From: an uncultured Mycolicibacterium sp.
Lineage (GTDB): Bacteria; Actinomycetota; Actinomycetes; Mycobacteriales; Mycobacteriaceae
Direction: 5' to 3'
Length of the DNA: 49,230 bases
Assembly (NCBI GenBank): GCA_945957405.1
Contig: CAMFLL010000006.1
Location: 1 to 49,230, forward strand
Position 1 is the stretch's first letter, and the number at the start of each line of letters is the position of its first letter. Position numbers and translations under genes: made by a program. A model generated the notes under the pieces. The model had not been told where the DNA came from. It saw only the letters and a program-made list of their open reading frames with translations, and did not search any database. Positions 27,607-35,698 of this stretch are shown in pieces.

Positions 27607-28149
27607 GTGACCAGCACCGCAGTTTCCCGCAGCGACGCAGAGTTGCTGATCGCCCACGTCGGTGGGGACCGTGACGCCTTCGCCGAACTCCTCGCCCGGC
27701 ACCAGAGCCGGCTCAGCGCCCTCGCCGCGCGCCGCAGCCGATGCCCCGAGGACGCCGCCGACGCCCTGCAGGACGCGTTGCTGGCGGTGCACCGTTGCGC
27801 GGCGTCCTTCCGCAACCAGGCGGCGGTGTCCAGTTGGTTGCACCGGATCGTCGCCAACGCCTGCATAGACCAGAACCGTCGGGCCAGTGCTCGGACGACG
27901 CTGCCGGTGGACGACACCGTCACGGCGGTACCGGACCGCACATCGCAGGTCGAGACCGCGATCCTGGTCCGCCGTGCGCTGATGACCCTCAGCGACGAGC
28001 AACGCGCCGCCGTGCTGACGGTCGACATGTACGGCCATTCCGTCGCCGAGGCCGCCCGTCTGCTCGGGATCGCCGAGGGCACGGTCAAAAGCCGCCGGGC
28101 CCGTGCACGGGCCCATCTCGCCACCGTGCTCGGCCCCCTGCGCGACTGA
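27607..28149 (+). CDS. sigM: ECF RNA polymerase sigma factor SigM
   Basis: This is a 180-aa ECF sigma factor. Region 2 spans about residues 10-80 (FAELLARHQSRLSALAARRS, DAADALQDALLAVHR, FRNQAAVSSWLHRIVANACI) and region 4 about 115-170 (LMTLSDEQRAAVLTVDMYGH, SVAEAARLLGIAEGTVKSRR). It directs RNA polymerase to promoters for late-stage and envelope-related secreted products such as Esx genes in M. tuberculosis. It follows murJ by 63 nt. The partner anti-sigma gene lies 27 nt downstream in the same frame but is shortened. Confidence 0.9.
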   Translation: MTSTAVSRSDAELLIAHVGGDRDAFAELLARHQSRLSALAARRSRCPEDAADALQDALLAVHRCAASFRNQAAVSSWLHRIVANACIDQNRRASARTTLPVDDTVTAVPDRTSQVETAILVRRALMTLSDEQRAAVLTVDMYGHSVAEAARLLGIAEGTVKSRRARARAHLATVLGPLRD

Positions 28150-28176
28150 CGGCGGCGCACCGGACACACTGATGGG

Positions 28177-28695
28177 GTGGGCACCCCGACCGATCCCGAT
28201 GTGCCGCCGCACCAGGTCACCGGGATCGGCGACGGGGACGCGCTCCACAGCGTGCGCCCGGGGGCCGGCGTCGCCCGGCTGATCGGCCTGGGCGCCGGCG
28301 CGCTCGCCGTCCTCGCCGCCGTGGGGTTCGGCACCGCCGCCCTGCTCCGGGCACCGGTGACCACCGGGTCCACCCCCACTTCGGCTCGGCACATCACCGT
28401 CAGCGTGCCGGTGATCCCGATGACGCCGGGCCAGATCGTCGACCTGCTGGGCCAGCCACCGGACTACGGAGGGCTCAGGGATCCGGTGCGGCGCGGCGCA
28501 TGCCTGGCCGGCCTCGGCTATCCGGCCTCCACACAGATCCTGGGCGCGCGGCCGGTGCAGGTCGACGGCATGTCCGGGGTGGTGCTGGTGGTGGCCGGCG
28601 ATGCCGAGAACACCGTGACGGCCATTGCCGTGGCCTCCACCTGCAACGCCGCCGACACCGGGCTGCTGGCGTCGACGTCGGTCCAGCGCCCCTGA
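28177..28695 (+). CDS. Anti-sigma-M factor RsmA-like, lacking the N-terminal domain
   Basis: This is a 172-aa membrane protein. Residues 1-30 are a short cytosolic segment, about 31-55 a single helix (ARLIGLGAGALAVLAAVGFG) and 60-172 an extracytoplasmic domain (HITVSVPVIPMTPGQIVDLL, GACLAGLGYPASTQILGARP, CNAADTGLLASTSVQRP). The extracytoplasmic part matches M. tuberculosis Rv3912, which is about 254 aa. The N-terminal domain of about 80 residues that grips SigM is absent: only 27 nt separate the sigM stop from GTG 28177, and the upstream frame is sigM itself. It may be a deletion product that no longer inhibits SigM, or the domain may be encoded elsewhere. Confidence 0.78.
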   Translation: MGTPTDPDVPPHQVTGIGDGDALHSVRPGAGVARLIGLGAGALAVLAAVGFGTAALLRAPVTTGSTPTSARHITVSVPVIPMTPGQIVDLLGQPPDYGGLRDPVRRGACLAGLGYPASTQILGARPVQVDGMSGVVLVVAGDAENTVTAIAVASTCNAADTGLLASTSVQRP

Positions 28696-28736
28696 TCACG
28701 CTTGTCGGACAGCCGCCGTGGGTCGGGCGCCGCGCG

Positions 28737-28762
28737 GGAACAGGCGGGCCTACCCTGGTGTT
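28737..28762 (+). promoter_or_regulatory. ECF-type (SigH/SigE-like) promoter upstream of trxB2
   Basis: GGAAC (28737-28741) and GTT (28760-28762) are separated by 18 nt, matching the GGAAY-N16-20-GTT pattern of mycobacterial SigH/SigE promoters. In M. tuberculosis trxB2-trxC is a known SigH target. It starts about 68 nt before the trxB2 ATG. Confidence 0.6.
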
Positions 28763-28809
28763 TGTATTCGTGCTACAGCCGGTATCCGGCTCTCGGCAGA
28801 AAGGCCCGC

Positions 28810-29793
28810 ATGAGCTCGACCATCCATGACGTCATCGTCATCGGTTCCGGCCCCGCCGGTTACACGGCAGCCATCTACACCGCCCGTGCACAGTTGTCCC
28901 CGCTGGTGTTCGAGGGCACCTCGTTCGGCGGTGCCCTGATGACCACCACCGAGGTGGAGAACTTCCCCGGGTTCCGCGAGGGCATCACCGGTCCCGAACT
29001 GATGGACGAGATGCGCGAACAGGCGCTGCGATTTGGCGCCGACCTGCGCATGGAAGACGTCGAAGCGGTGTCGTTGGAGGGTCCCGTCAAGACGGTAACC
29101 ACGTCCGACGGCGAAACGCACCAGGCCCGCTCGGTGATCCTGGCGATGGGCGCCGCGGCGCGCTACCTGGGTGTCCCCGGCGAACAGGAACTGCTCGGCC
29201 GCGGCGTCAGTTCATGCGCCACCTGTGATGGCTTCTTCTTCAAGGACCAGGACATCGCCGTGATCGGTGGTGGTGACTCCGCGATGGAGGAGGCCACCTT
29301 CCTGACCCGGTTCGCGCGCAGCGTCACGCTGGTGCACCGTCGCGAAGAATTCCGTGCCTCGAAGATCATGCTCGAACGCGCCAAGGCGAACGACAAGATC
29401 ACCTTCCGCACCAACGCCGCGGTGCTCGCGGTCGAAGGCGAAGGCACCGTGACCGGCCTGCGTCTGCGGGACACCGTCACCGACGAGGAGTCCACCCTGG
29501 CGGTGACCGGCGTGTTCGTCGCGATCGGTCACGATCCGCGCTCCGAACTGGTCCGGGACACGCTGGACGTGGACCCGGAGGGCTACGTTCTGGTCCACGG
29601 ACGCACCACCGCGACGTCGGTGGAGGGCGTTTTCGCCGCCGGCGACCTCGTCGACCGCACCTACCGCCAGGCCATCACGGCCGCGGGTAGTGGCTGTTCA
29701 GCCGCCATCGACGCCGAACGCTGGCTGGCAGAAGCCGAGGAACATGACTCTGGCCACACCGATGACACCGATCTGATAGGAGCGCAACAATGA
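28810..29793 (+). CDS. trxB2: Thioredoxin reductase
   Basis: This is a 327-aa flavoenzyme. The FAD motif is [10 protein letters not shown] near residue 13, the redox-active CATC is at residues 136-139 ([11 protein letters not shown]), the NADPH motif is [10 protein letters not shown] and the second FAD motif is [10 protein letters not shown]. It passes electrons from NADPH to thioredoxin, the main disulfide-reducing system in mycobacteria beside mycothiol. ATG 28810 is preceded by AGAAAGG. The C terminus overlaps trxA by 4 nt (ATGA). It is the Rv3913 orthologue. Confidence 0.96.
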   Translation: MSSTIHDVIVIGSGPAGYTAAIYTARAQLSPLVFEGTSFGGALMTTTEVENFPGFREGITGPELMDEMREQALRFGADLRMEDVEAVSLEGPVKTVTTSDGETHQARSVILAMGAAARYLGVPGEQELLGRGVSSCATCDGFFFKDQDIAVIGGGDSAMEEATFLTRFARSVTLVHRREEFRASKIMLERAKANDKITFRTNAAVLAVEGEGTVTGLRLRDTVTDEESTLAVTGVFVAIGHDPRSELVRDTLDVDPEGYVLVHGRTTATSVEGVFAAGDLVDRTYRQAITAAGSGCSAAIDAERWLAEAEEHDSGHTDDTDLIGAQQ

Positions 29794-30134
29794 CCGCCAC
29801 CGACAAGGAACACGCCACCGTCACCGTCTCGGACGATTCGTTCGCCGATGACGTGCTGAAGAGCGAAACCCCTGTGCTGGTTGACTTTTGGGCAACCTGG
29901 TGCGGTCCGTGCCGAATGGTCGCGCCGGTGCTCGAGGAGATCGCGACGGAGCAGTCCGGTGCGCTGACGGTCGCCAAGCTCGACGTCGACGCCAACCCCA
30001 ACACCGCCCGCGACTTCCAGGTGGTCTCGATTCCGACGATGATCCTGTTCAAGGACGGCGAACCCGTGAAGCGCATCGTGGGCGCCAAGGGCAAGGCGGC
30101 CCTGCTCCGCGAACTCGCCGACGTCGTCGGCTGA
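29790..30134 (+). CDS. trxA: Thioredoxin
   Basis: This is a 114-aa thioredoxin with active site WCGPC at residues 37-41 ([20 protein letters not shown]) and the cis-proline loop [14 protein letters not shown]. It reduces protein disulfides in the cytosol, fed by the thioredoxin reductase whose gene it overlaps by 4 nt. It is equivalent to TrxC (Rv3914) of M. tuberculosis. The 179-bp gap to cwlM contains no gene or clear terminator. Confidence 0.96.
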   Translation: MTATDKEHATVTVSDDSFADDVLKSETPVLVDFWATWCGPCRMVAPVLEEIATEQSGALTVAKLDVDANPNTARDFQVVSIPTMILFKDGEPVKRIVGAKGKAALLRELADVVG

Positions 30135-30313
30135 CCTGGCTTTTCCCTCCTGGGAGCAGTCCGGCGGCGCAGGCGAATCGCCGACAGTACCTCGGCAGTC
30201 AGCCTGGCGTTTTCCTGTTTCGGCCGCCGGTCTGCGACAATATTGCGGAGTCTTCCTGACCTTGGTCGGCATCGTGAACGCCGTCGACCACCGTGACCGA
30301 AGGGCCCAAATAG

Positions 30314-31525
30314 ATGTCGAGTCCCAGCCACGGAGACCCTGGGGACGCGTTGCGTCTGGGTGTTCGGGGCCTCGCAGTCGCCGAGATCCGGGCCGCACTT
30401 GCGGCCCTGGGCCTGGTGGACAGCCCGGACGCCGATCTGACCACCGGCAAGCACGTCGCCGCCGACCTGTTCGACGGCGACCTACATGACGCGGTGCGCG
30501 CATTTCAGCAGCACCGCGGGCTGCTCGTCGACGGCGTTGTGGGTGAGGCCACCTACCGTGCCATCAAGGAAGCGTCCTACCGCCTCGGCGCACGCACCCT
30601 CAACCACCAGTTCGGTGCGCCCATGTACGGCGACGACGTCGCCACGCTGCAGGCCCGACTGCAAGATCTCGGGTTCTACACCGGCATGGTCGACGGCCAC
30701 TTCGGTCTGCAGACCCACAACTCGCTGATGTCCTACCAACGCGAGTACGGGCTGTCCGCCGACGGTATCTGCGGCCCGGAAACCCTGCGCTCGTTGTACT
30801 TCCTGGGATCCCGTGTCACCGGCGGATCGCCACACGCCATCCACGAAGAGGAACTGGTGCGGCGGTCGGGTCCCAAGCTGTCCGGTAAGCGGATCATCAT
30901 CGATCCCGGCCTCGGTGGTGCCGACCACGGCGTCATCACCCACGGCCCGGCGGGACCCATCGGCGAAGCAGACATCCTGTGGGACTTGGCAAGTCGGCTC
31001 GAAGGCCGGATGACCGCGATCGGGATGGAGACGTTCCTGTCCCGGCCGGCCAACCGCAGCCCCAGTGATGCGCAACGCGCGGCGACGGCCAACGCTGTCG
31101 GTGCCGACCTGATGATCAGCCTGCGCTGTGCTGCTCAGCCGAATGCGTCAGCCAACGGTGTCGCGTCATTCCACTTCGGTAACTCGCACGGTTCGGTGTC
31201 GACCATCGGCCGCAACCTCGCCGACTTCATCCAGCGGGAAGTGGTGGCGCGCACCGGATTACGCGACTGTCGCACACACGGTCGCACCTGGGACCTGCTG
31301 CGCCTGACGCGGATGCCCACCGTCCAGGTGGACATCGGCTACATCACCAATCCGCGTGACCGCTCCATGCTGGTGTCGACGCAAACTCGGGATGCCATCG
31401 CGGAGGGCATCCTGGCGGCCGTCAAGCGCTTGTATCTGCTGGGCAAGAACGACCGTCCCACTGGCACTTTCACGTTCGCCGAACTGTTGGCGCACGAACT
31501 CTCCGTCGAGCAGGCCGGGCGCTAG
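30314..31525 (+). CDS. cwlM: CwlM, regulatory pseudo-amidase controlling MurA
   Basis: This is a 403-aa protein. Two peptidoglycan-binding type 1 domains occupy about residues 10-95 and 100-175 (FQQHRGLLVDGVVGEATYRA; YGLSADGICGPETLRSLYFL). An N-acetylmuramoyl-L-alanine amidase (Amidase_3) fold spans about 190-375. The zinc histidine of the usual DPGHGG motif is replaced by leucine (DPGLGG, residues 197-202), fitting the view that CwlM is not an active amidase. In mycobacteria PknB-phosphorylated CwlM stimulates MurA, the first step of peptidoglycan precursor synthesis. The Thr cluster GTFTF near residues 383-387 matches the known phosphosites. Confidence 0.92.
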   Translation: MSSPSHGDPGDALRLGVRGLAVAEIRAALAALGLVDSPDADLTTGKHVAADLFDGDLHDAVRAFQQHRGLLVDGVVGEATYRAIKEASYRLGARTLNHQFGAPMYGDDVATLQARLQDLGFYTGMVDGHFGLQTHNSLMSYQREYGLSADGICGPETLRSLYFLGSRVTGGSPHAIHEEELVRRSGPKLSGKRIIIDPGLGGADHGVITHGPAGPIGEADILWDLASRLEGRMTAIGMETFLSRPANRSPSDAQRAATANAVGADLMISLRCAAQPNASANGVASFHFGNSHGSVSTIGRNLADFIQREVVARTGLRDCRTHGRTWDLLRLTRMPTVQVDIGYITNPRDRSMLVSTQTRDAIAEGILAAVKRLYLLGKNDRPTGTFTFAELLAHELSVEQAGR

Positions 31526-31532
31526 GCGCGGG

Positions 31533-32003
31533 TCACCGCAGCTCTTTACGCATCGCCAGACCCAATGGGCCGCGGCCCTGCCCGACCAGTTCAAAACCTT
31601 TGCGCTGGTAAAGCTTCTGCGCAGGGTTGCGCACATGGACATTCGAGCACAGCGCGTCGACCTCGCCTGTGCGGCGCCGGAACAACTCGTCCAGCAGGGC
31701 GCCTCCGACTCCGCACCCGCGCATCCCCGGCACGACGCCGATGCACAACTCCGGCAAGGGGATTCCGGTGGCATCGACCAGCAGTGGCGGTTCATCGTGG
31801 AACGTCCACACCGCCCCCAGGCTCACCCCGTCGGAGTCCGCGGCGATGATGGGCACTTCATCGCCCGACGGCAGGAGGCTACGAACCTCGTCGGAGTCCG
31901 CCGGCGGCAGCGGCCAGTCCTCGATGACGCAGGCGTGGCGAGCCATCTCCGCGATGAAGGCCGTGTCCTGGCAACTCGCGGCACGCAGGACCAACGAACC
32001 CAT
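31533..32003 (-). CDS. GNAT-family N-acetyltransferase
   Basis: This is a 156-aa GNAT domain. The acetyl-CoA pyrophosphate-binding loop is VVPGMRGCGVGGALLDELFR (an R/QxxGxG/A variant) and NVHVRNPAQKLYQRKGFELV is the typical last alpha-beta segment. The acceptor substrate is unknown. It follows the Rv3916c-like gene by 12 nt on the same strand and is convergent with cwlM. M. tuberculosis has no gene here, so this one is an addition or a loss there. Confidence 0.83.
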   Translation of the reverse strand: MGSLVLRAASCQDTAFIAEMARHACVIEDWPLPPADSDEVRSLLPSGDEVPIIAADSDGVSLGAVWTFHDEPPLLVDATGIPLPELCIGVVPGMRGCGVGGALLDELFRRRTGEVDALCSNVHVRNPAQKLYQRKGFELVGQGRGPLGLAMRKELR

Positions 32004-32015
32004 TGCTGCGGCCGA

Positions 32016-32774
32016 TCAGTGGTTGATCTGTGGCGCGGACACCGCGATGGGCGACGCGCCGGCCCCCACCGGTTGCAAAGCCGCGCTCTGCAGCAGGCGT
32101 TCCAGTGCCGCCTCGACTTCGGCTTTCCAGCCCAACCCCTTGTCGAGTTCGAGTCGCAACCGCGGGAAGTACCGGTGCGGTGACACGACGACAAAGCCGA
32201 CTTCCTTGAGGAAGTCGGCCTCGATCATGCACTGCTCATACGAACAATCCCCCAACGCCGCGACCACGGTCATCAGATCGGGCTCGATGATGCGCGGATC
32301 GCTGAGCTGGGCGGCATCCGCGGTGCGCCCGAAGGCTTCAAGTGCACGCACACCACGGCGAACCATCTCCGCGATGACTTGAGCGATCAGGCTGTGCGGC
32401 AGCCCATCCGACTCGTGTCCGGGTTCGACCGCCATGGATGTCAGCAGCACCGCGTCGGCACTGACCGGGCCGGTCGGCAGCCGTAGCACGCGCGGCACCG
32501 CATGCGGGGGTGCATAGAGGATGTAGCCCAGGCACTGAGCCTCCCCCTGTTTGGCATCCTCACTGTCTGGCCGCTCGAGCGTGGCGACCTGACCGCACGA
32601 CCCCCACTCCAGCATGACCATCGACAGCCACGCTTCCTTCTCGAACTCAGGGTCGGCCAGATGGTCGTCGCCACCGACTACGTCCGGATCGACCTCCCAG
32701 AACACGCATTGCCTGGCGTGCTTGGGCAGCTGCTCGAAAGCCTCGAGCCGCAATGGCGTGATGCGAGCAGACAC
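32016..32774 (-). CDS. Conserved protein, Rv3916c-like (degenerate acetyltransferase fold)
   Basis: This is a 252-aa cytosolic protein conserved next to parB in mycobacteria. It has blocks such as RQCVFWEVDPDV, EKEAWLSMVMLEWGSCGQVA, LGYILYAPPHAVPRVLRLPT and VLLTSMAVEPGHE. The layout suggests a GNAT-like fold without a clear acetyl-CoA loop, so it may have lost catalysis. Function unknown. The start is GTG 32774, with a possible TATCCT -10 at 32823-32828 on the minus strand. A separate 226-bp gap divides it from parB. Confidence 0.75.
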   Translation of the reverse strand: MSARITPLRLEAFEQLPKHARQCVFWEVDPDVVGGDDHLADPEFEKEAWLSMVMLEWGSCGQVATLERPDSEDAKQGEAQCLGYILYAPPHAVPRVLRLPTGPVSADAVLLTSMAVEPGHESDGLPHSLIAQVIAEMVRRGVRALEAFGRTADAAQLSDPRIIEPDLMTVVAALGDCSYEQCMIEADFLKEVGFVVVSPHRYFPRLRLELDKGLGWKAEVEAALERLLQSAALQPVGAGASPIAVSAPQINH

Positions 32775-32977
32775 TAGATTTCCCGGCCTCCCTGCGGTGC
32801 GGTCATGCGCAGCAGCCCCTCCAGGATAGGAGCAGATCGGCCGCTGCCACCACCTTCACACCAATTCTGTCAATCACAATGGCGGACAAGAGCTTTCGTT
32901 CCTCAGAGGTCGCGTAATCATGCTTCGGCGGCACAGCCGTCACAGTGACATAACTATCCGGTATCACCCGTCCTCGG

Positions 32978-33007
32978 CTTTCGGTGACTTTCGGCGACTT
33001 CTAGTGA
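32978..33007. repeat. Three 10-bp direct repeats at the parB 3' end
   Basis: CTTTCGGTGA, CTTTCGGCGA and CTTCTAGTGA follow head to tail; the last contains the parB stop codon (minus strand). The repeat may mark slippage around the end of the gene. The remaining gap to 32775 holds the palindrome GTCACAGTGAC at 32939-32949 and no gene. Confidence 0.55.
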
Positions 33008-33990
33008 CCAGTCTTGTCCATCAAGTCGACAAGACGTTGTAAGTCCTCCACCGACCCGAACTCCACCACGATCTTGCCTTTTCGTTTGCCGAGGCTCACC
33101 GTGACGCGGGTGTCGAACGCACCCGAGAGCCGCTCAGCAACATCCTGCAGTCCAGGCATCTGGATGGGCTTGCGCCGTGGCGCCGTGGGCGTGCCCGGGC
33201 CGGCCCGGTTGGCCAACGTGACAGCCTCCTCGGTGGCGCGGACCGACAAGCCCTCCGCGACGATCCGAGCTGCCAGCTCCTCCTGCGCTTCAGCACCCGC
33301 ATCCAGCGATAGCAGTGCCCGTGCATGTCCCGCCGAGAGCACCCCGGCGGCCACCCGGCGCTGCACGGCGATCGGGAGGCGGAGCAGTCGGATCATGTTC
33401 GTGATCAACGGACGGGATCGCCCGATCCGTGCGGCAAGTTCATCGTGGGTGACCCCGAACTCGTCAAGCAGCTGTTGGTATGCGGCCGCCTCTTCCAACG
33501 GATTCAGCTGCACGCGGTGAATATTCTCCAGTAGTGCATCGCGGAGCAGATTGTCATCGGCGGTCTCACGGACGATGGCCGGGATGGCGTCGAGACCGGC
33601 AGCCTGTGCGGCACGCCAGCGCCGCTCCCCCATCACCAGCTGGTAGCGCGGTGCGTCACTGTCCGGCAGCGCGCGCACCACGATCGGTTGCATGAGGCCG
33701 AACTCGCGGATGGAGTGCACCAGCTCGGCCAGCGCTTCGTCGTCGAACACCTGGCGCGGCTGACGGGGATTGGGTTCGATGGCGGCCGGGTCGATCTCGC
33801 GGTAGACGGCTCCCACATCGGACACCGGCGCCGGGGCCTGGGCCGGGGCCTGCGGCGGTCCGCCGAACACGGCGTCGGCCGCGGCGTCACCCATCCGGGG
33901 TGCCGTCGATTCGCCGTCGGCGGGACCGGTCGGAATCAAGGAGGCCAGTCCTCGACCGAGGCCACCCTTGCGACGAGACGGCTGCGTCAT
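33001..33990 (-). CDS. parB: Chromosome-partitioning protein ParB
   Basis: This is a 329-aa ParB. Residues about 60-170 hold the CTP-binding ParB/Srx domain ([23 protein letters not shown] box [22 protein letters not shown]), then the helix-turn-helix that reads parS ([20 protein letters not shown]) and a C-terminal dimer domain. It loads at parS, spreads as a CTP clamp and is moved by ParA to separate new origins. Its ATG overlaps the parA stop by 4 nt. Two parS sites lie 0.9 and 1.6 kb upstream. Confidence 0.97.
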   Translation of the reverse strand: MTQPSRRKGGLGRGLASLIPTGPADGESTAPRMGDAAADAVFGGPPQAPAQAPAPVSDVGAVYREIDPAAIEPNPRQPRQVFDDEALAELVHSIREFGLMQPIVVRALPDSDAPRYQLVMGERRWRAAQAAGLDAIPAIVRETADDNLLRDALLENIHRVQLNPLEEAAAYQQLLDEFGVTHDELAARIGRSRPLITNMIRLLRLPIAVQRRVAAGVLSAGHARALLSLDAGAEAQEELAARIVAEGLSVRATEEAVTLANRAGPGTPTAPRRKPIQMPGLQDVAERLSGAFDTRVTVSLGKRKGKIVVEFGSVEDLQRLVDLMDKTGH

Positions 33991-34955
33991 TGTTGTCCCT
34001 TCCCGGCGGGGGCGGCCCCGCGTTCCGCAATTTCTCGGCTGGCATCCAGGTAACTCATCGCCCCGCGTGATCCGGGGTCGTAGTCGATGATCGTCATGCT
34101 GTAGCCGGGCGCTTCCGACACCTTGACACTCCGCGGGATGACCGTACGCAATACCTTTTCTCCGAAGTAACGGCGGACCTCCTCGGCAACCTGGTCGGCC
34201 AGTTTGGTTCGGCCGTCGTACATCGTGAGAAGGACGGTGGTGACATTCAGGTTGGGGTTCAGGTGCGCCTTGACCATCTCGATGTTGTTCATCAACTGCG
34301 ACACCCCTTCAAGGGCGTAGTACTCGCATTGAATAGGTATCAGCACCTCGGGTGCTGCCACGAGCGCATTGATGGTCAACAGGCCCAACGACGGCGGGCA
34401 GTCGATGAAGACGTAGTCGAAGTCGGACTCGGCAAGTTCGGCCAACGCGGTGCGCAACCGGTTCTCCCGGGCCACCATGCTGACCAACTCGATTTCCGCA
34501 CCGGCCAGGTCGATGGTCGCCGGTACGCAGAAGAGTCGATCACTGTGCGGGCTCTGGCGCAGCGCCTCGCCCAACGGGATCTCGCCGATGAGGACTTCGT
34601 AGGAGGACGGGGTGCCCGACTGCCGCCGGTCGATGCCGAGCGCGGTGCTCGCGTTCCCCTGCGGATCCAGATCGATGACGAGCGTCTTGAGTCCCTGCAC
34701 TGCCAGGGCGGCGGCGAGGTTCACCGCTGTCGTCGTCTTCCCGACCCCACCCTTCTGGTTGGCGATCGTGAACACCCGGCGGTGCAGCGGTCGAGGCAAC
34801 CGATTACTGGTGTGCAGCACCTGCGTCGCTCGCTGGGCGGCCGCGCCGATCGGTGTGTCAAACTCGCTCGAGCCAGACGGCTCCGCCCATGTTTCACGTG
34901 AAACATCGGCGCGCCGGGCGATCGGCGGGCGCGAGGGCCCCGGTTGTGTGCTCAT
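33987..34955 (-). CDS. parA: Chromosome-partitioning ATPase ParA
   Basis: This is a 322-aa ParA/Soj ATPase. The deviant Walker A is [14 protein letters not shown], Walker A' is [11 protein letters not shown] and Walker B is [13 protein letters not shown]. It uses ATP to move ParB-bound origins and in mycobacteria also works with the polar growth machinery. ATG 34955 is chosen because it overlaps the gidB stop (ATGA) and is preceded by GAGGAGGGGA; the frame stays open 33 codons further up inside gidB. A parS site forms codons of the N-terminal DVSRET segment. Confidence 0.96.
   Translation of the reverse strand: MSTQPGPSRPPIARRADVSRETWAEPSGSSEFDTPIGAAAQRATQVLHTSNRLPRPLHRRVFTIANQKGGVGKTTTAVNLAAALAVQGLKTLVIDLDPQGNASTALGIDRRQSGTPSSYEVLIGEIPLGEALRQSPHSDRLFCVPATIDLAGAEIELVSMVARENRLRTALAELAESDFDYVFIDCPPSLGLLTINALVAAPEVLIPIQCEYYALEGVSQLMNNIEMVKAHLNPNLNVTTVLLTMYDGRTKLADQVAEEVRRYFGEKVLRTVIPRSVKVSEAPGYSMTIIDYDPGSRGAMSYLDASREIAERGAAPAGKGQQ
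34890..34905. promoter_or_regulatory. parS site inside parA
   Basis: TGTTTCACGTGAAACA is a perfect 16-bp palindrome and an exact parS consensus. It lies within the first 25 codons of parA and is read there as part of DVSRET. Confidence 0.97.
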
Positions 34956-35647
34956 CGTCCCCTCCTCGCCGACGCTCTTGGCCGGCGCCCTTTCTGCTCG
35001 GACCGGTGCGCGACGACCACGGTTGCCGGCGGATTCAAATAGCTCTCGCCACATCTCATCACCCTCACATCACCGGCGCCCAGTGACGCCAGAACACGCC
35101 CATACTCCGCCAGTTCGGTGTCGGCGCGGTCACCTTTCATCGCCAGCATTCGCCCCCCGATTCGCAACAGGGGAAGACTCCAGCGCGCGAGCTTGTCGAG
35201 CGACGCAACGGCCCTCGATGTGACAGCATCGGCTTCGCCCTGCGTCTGGATGACGTCACGATCCTCAGCTCGACCGCGGACCACTTCGACATTGGCGAGA
35301 CCCAGATCGGCCACCACCTCGGACAGAAAGGTCGCGCGTCGCAGCAATGGTTCGACAAGGACGATACGAACAGCCGGCGCTGCCATCGCGAGCGGGATGC
35401 CGGGTAGGCCGGCGCCACTTCCGACGTCGATCACGCGCTCTCCCGGCGACACCAATTCGGCGACCGCTGCACTGTTCAGGACGTGGCGGTCCCAGATGCG
35501 CTCCGCCTCCCGAGGACCAATAAGGCCGCGCTCCACACCGATGCTGGTAAGCAATTCGGCGTAGCGCGCGGCCTGTGGGAGGAGCTCGCCAAACACGGCT
35601 GCCGCCTCCTCCGGTGCCCCAGAACCGTCATGTTTCACGTGAAACAT
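34952..35647 (-). CDS. rsmG: 16S rRNA (guanine527-N7)-methyltransferase
   Basis: This is a 231-aa GidB/RsmG methyltransferase. The SAM-binding motif VIDVGSGAGLPGIPLAMAAP lies at about residues 68-87 and the WDRHVLNSAAV motif precedes it. It methylates N7 of G527 in 16S rRNA; loss gives low-level streptomycin resistance. The first six residues MFHVKH are encoded by a parS palindrome that contains the ATG, as in many bacteria. Its stop overlaps the parA start by 4 nt. Confidence 0.96.
   Translation of the reverse strand: MFHVKHDGSGAPEEAAAVFGELLPQAARYAELLTSIGVERGLIGPREAERIWDRHVLNSAAVAELVSPGERVIDVGSGAGLPGIPLAMAAPAVRIVLVEPLLRRATFLSEVVADLGLANVEVVRGRAEDRDVIQTQGEADAVTSRAVASLDKLARWSLPLLRIGGRMLAMKGDRADTELAEYGRVLASLGAGDVRVMRCGESYLNPPATVVVAHRSEQKGRRPRASARRGR
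35631..35646. promoter_or_regulatory. parS site at the gidB (rsmG) start
   Basis: TGTTTCACGTGAAACA is identical to the parA copy, 741 bp away. It begins one base inside the ATG of gidB, so ParB binding would cover the translation start region. Confidence 0.97.
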
Positions 35648-35698
35648 CCTCCGGTCTTCGGCGCCGTTGAAGAACTACATTCGTGTAACTCGTCTCGA

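Noticed and set aside
30135..30313. Riboswitch or small RNA between trxA and cwlM
   Set aside because: No known riboswitch core or convincing terminator hairpin could be recognised by eye.
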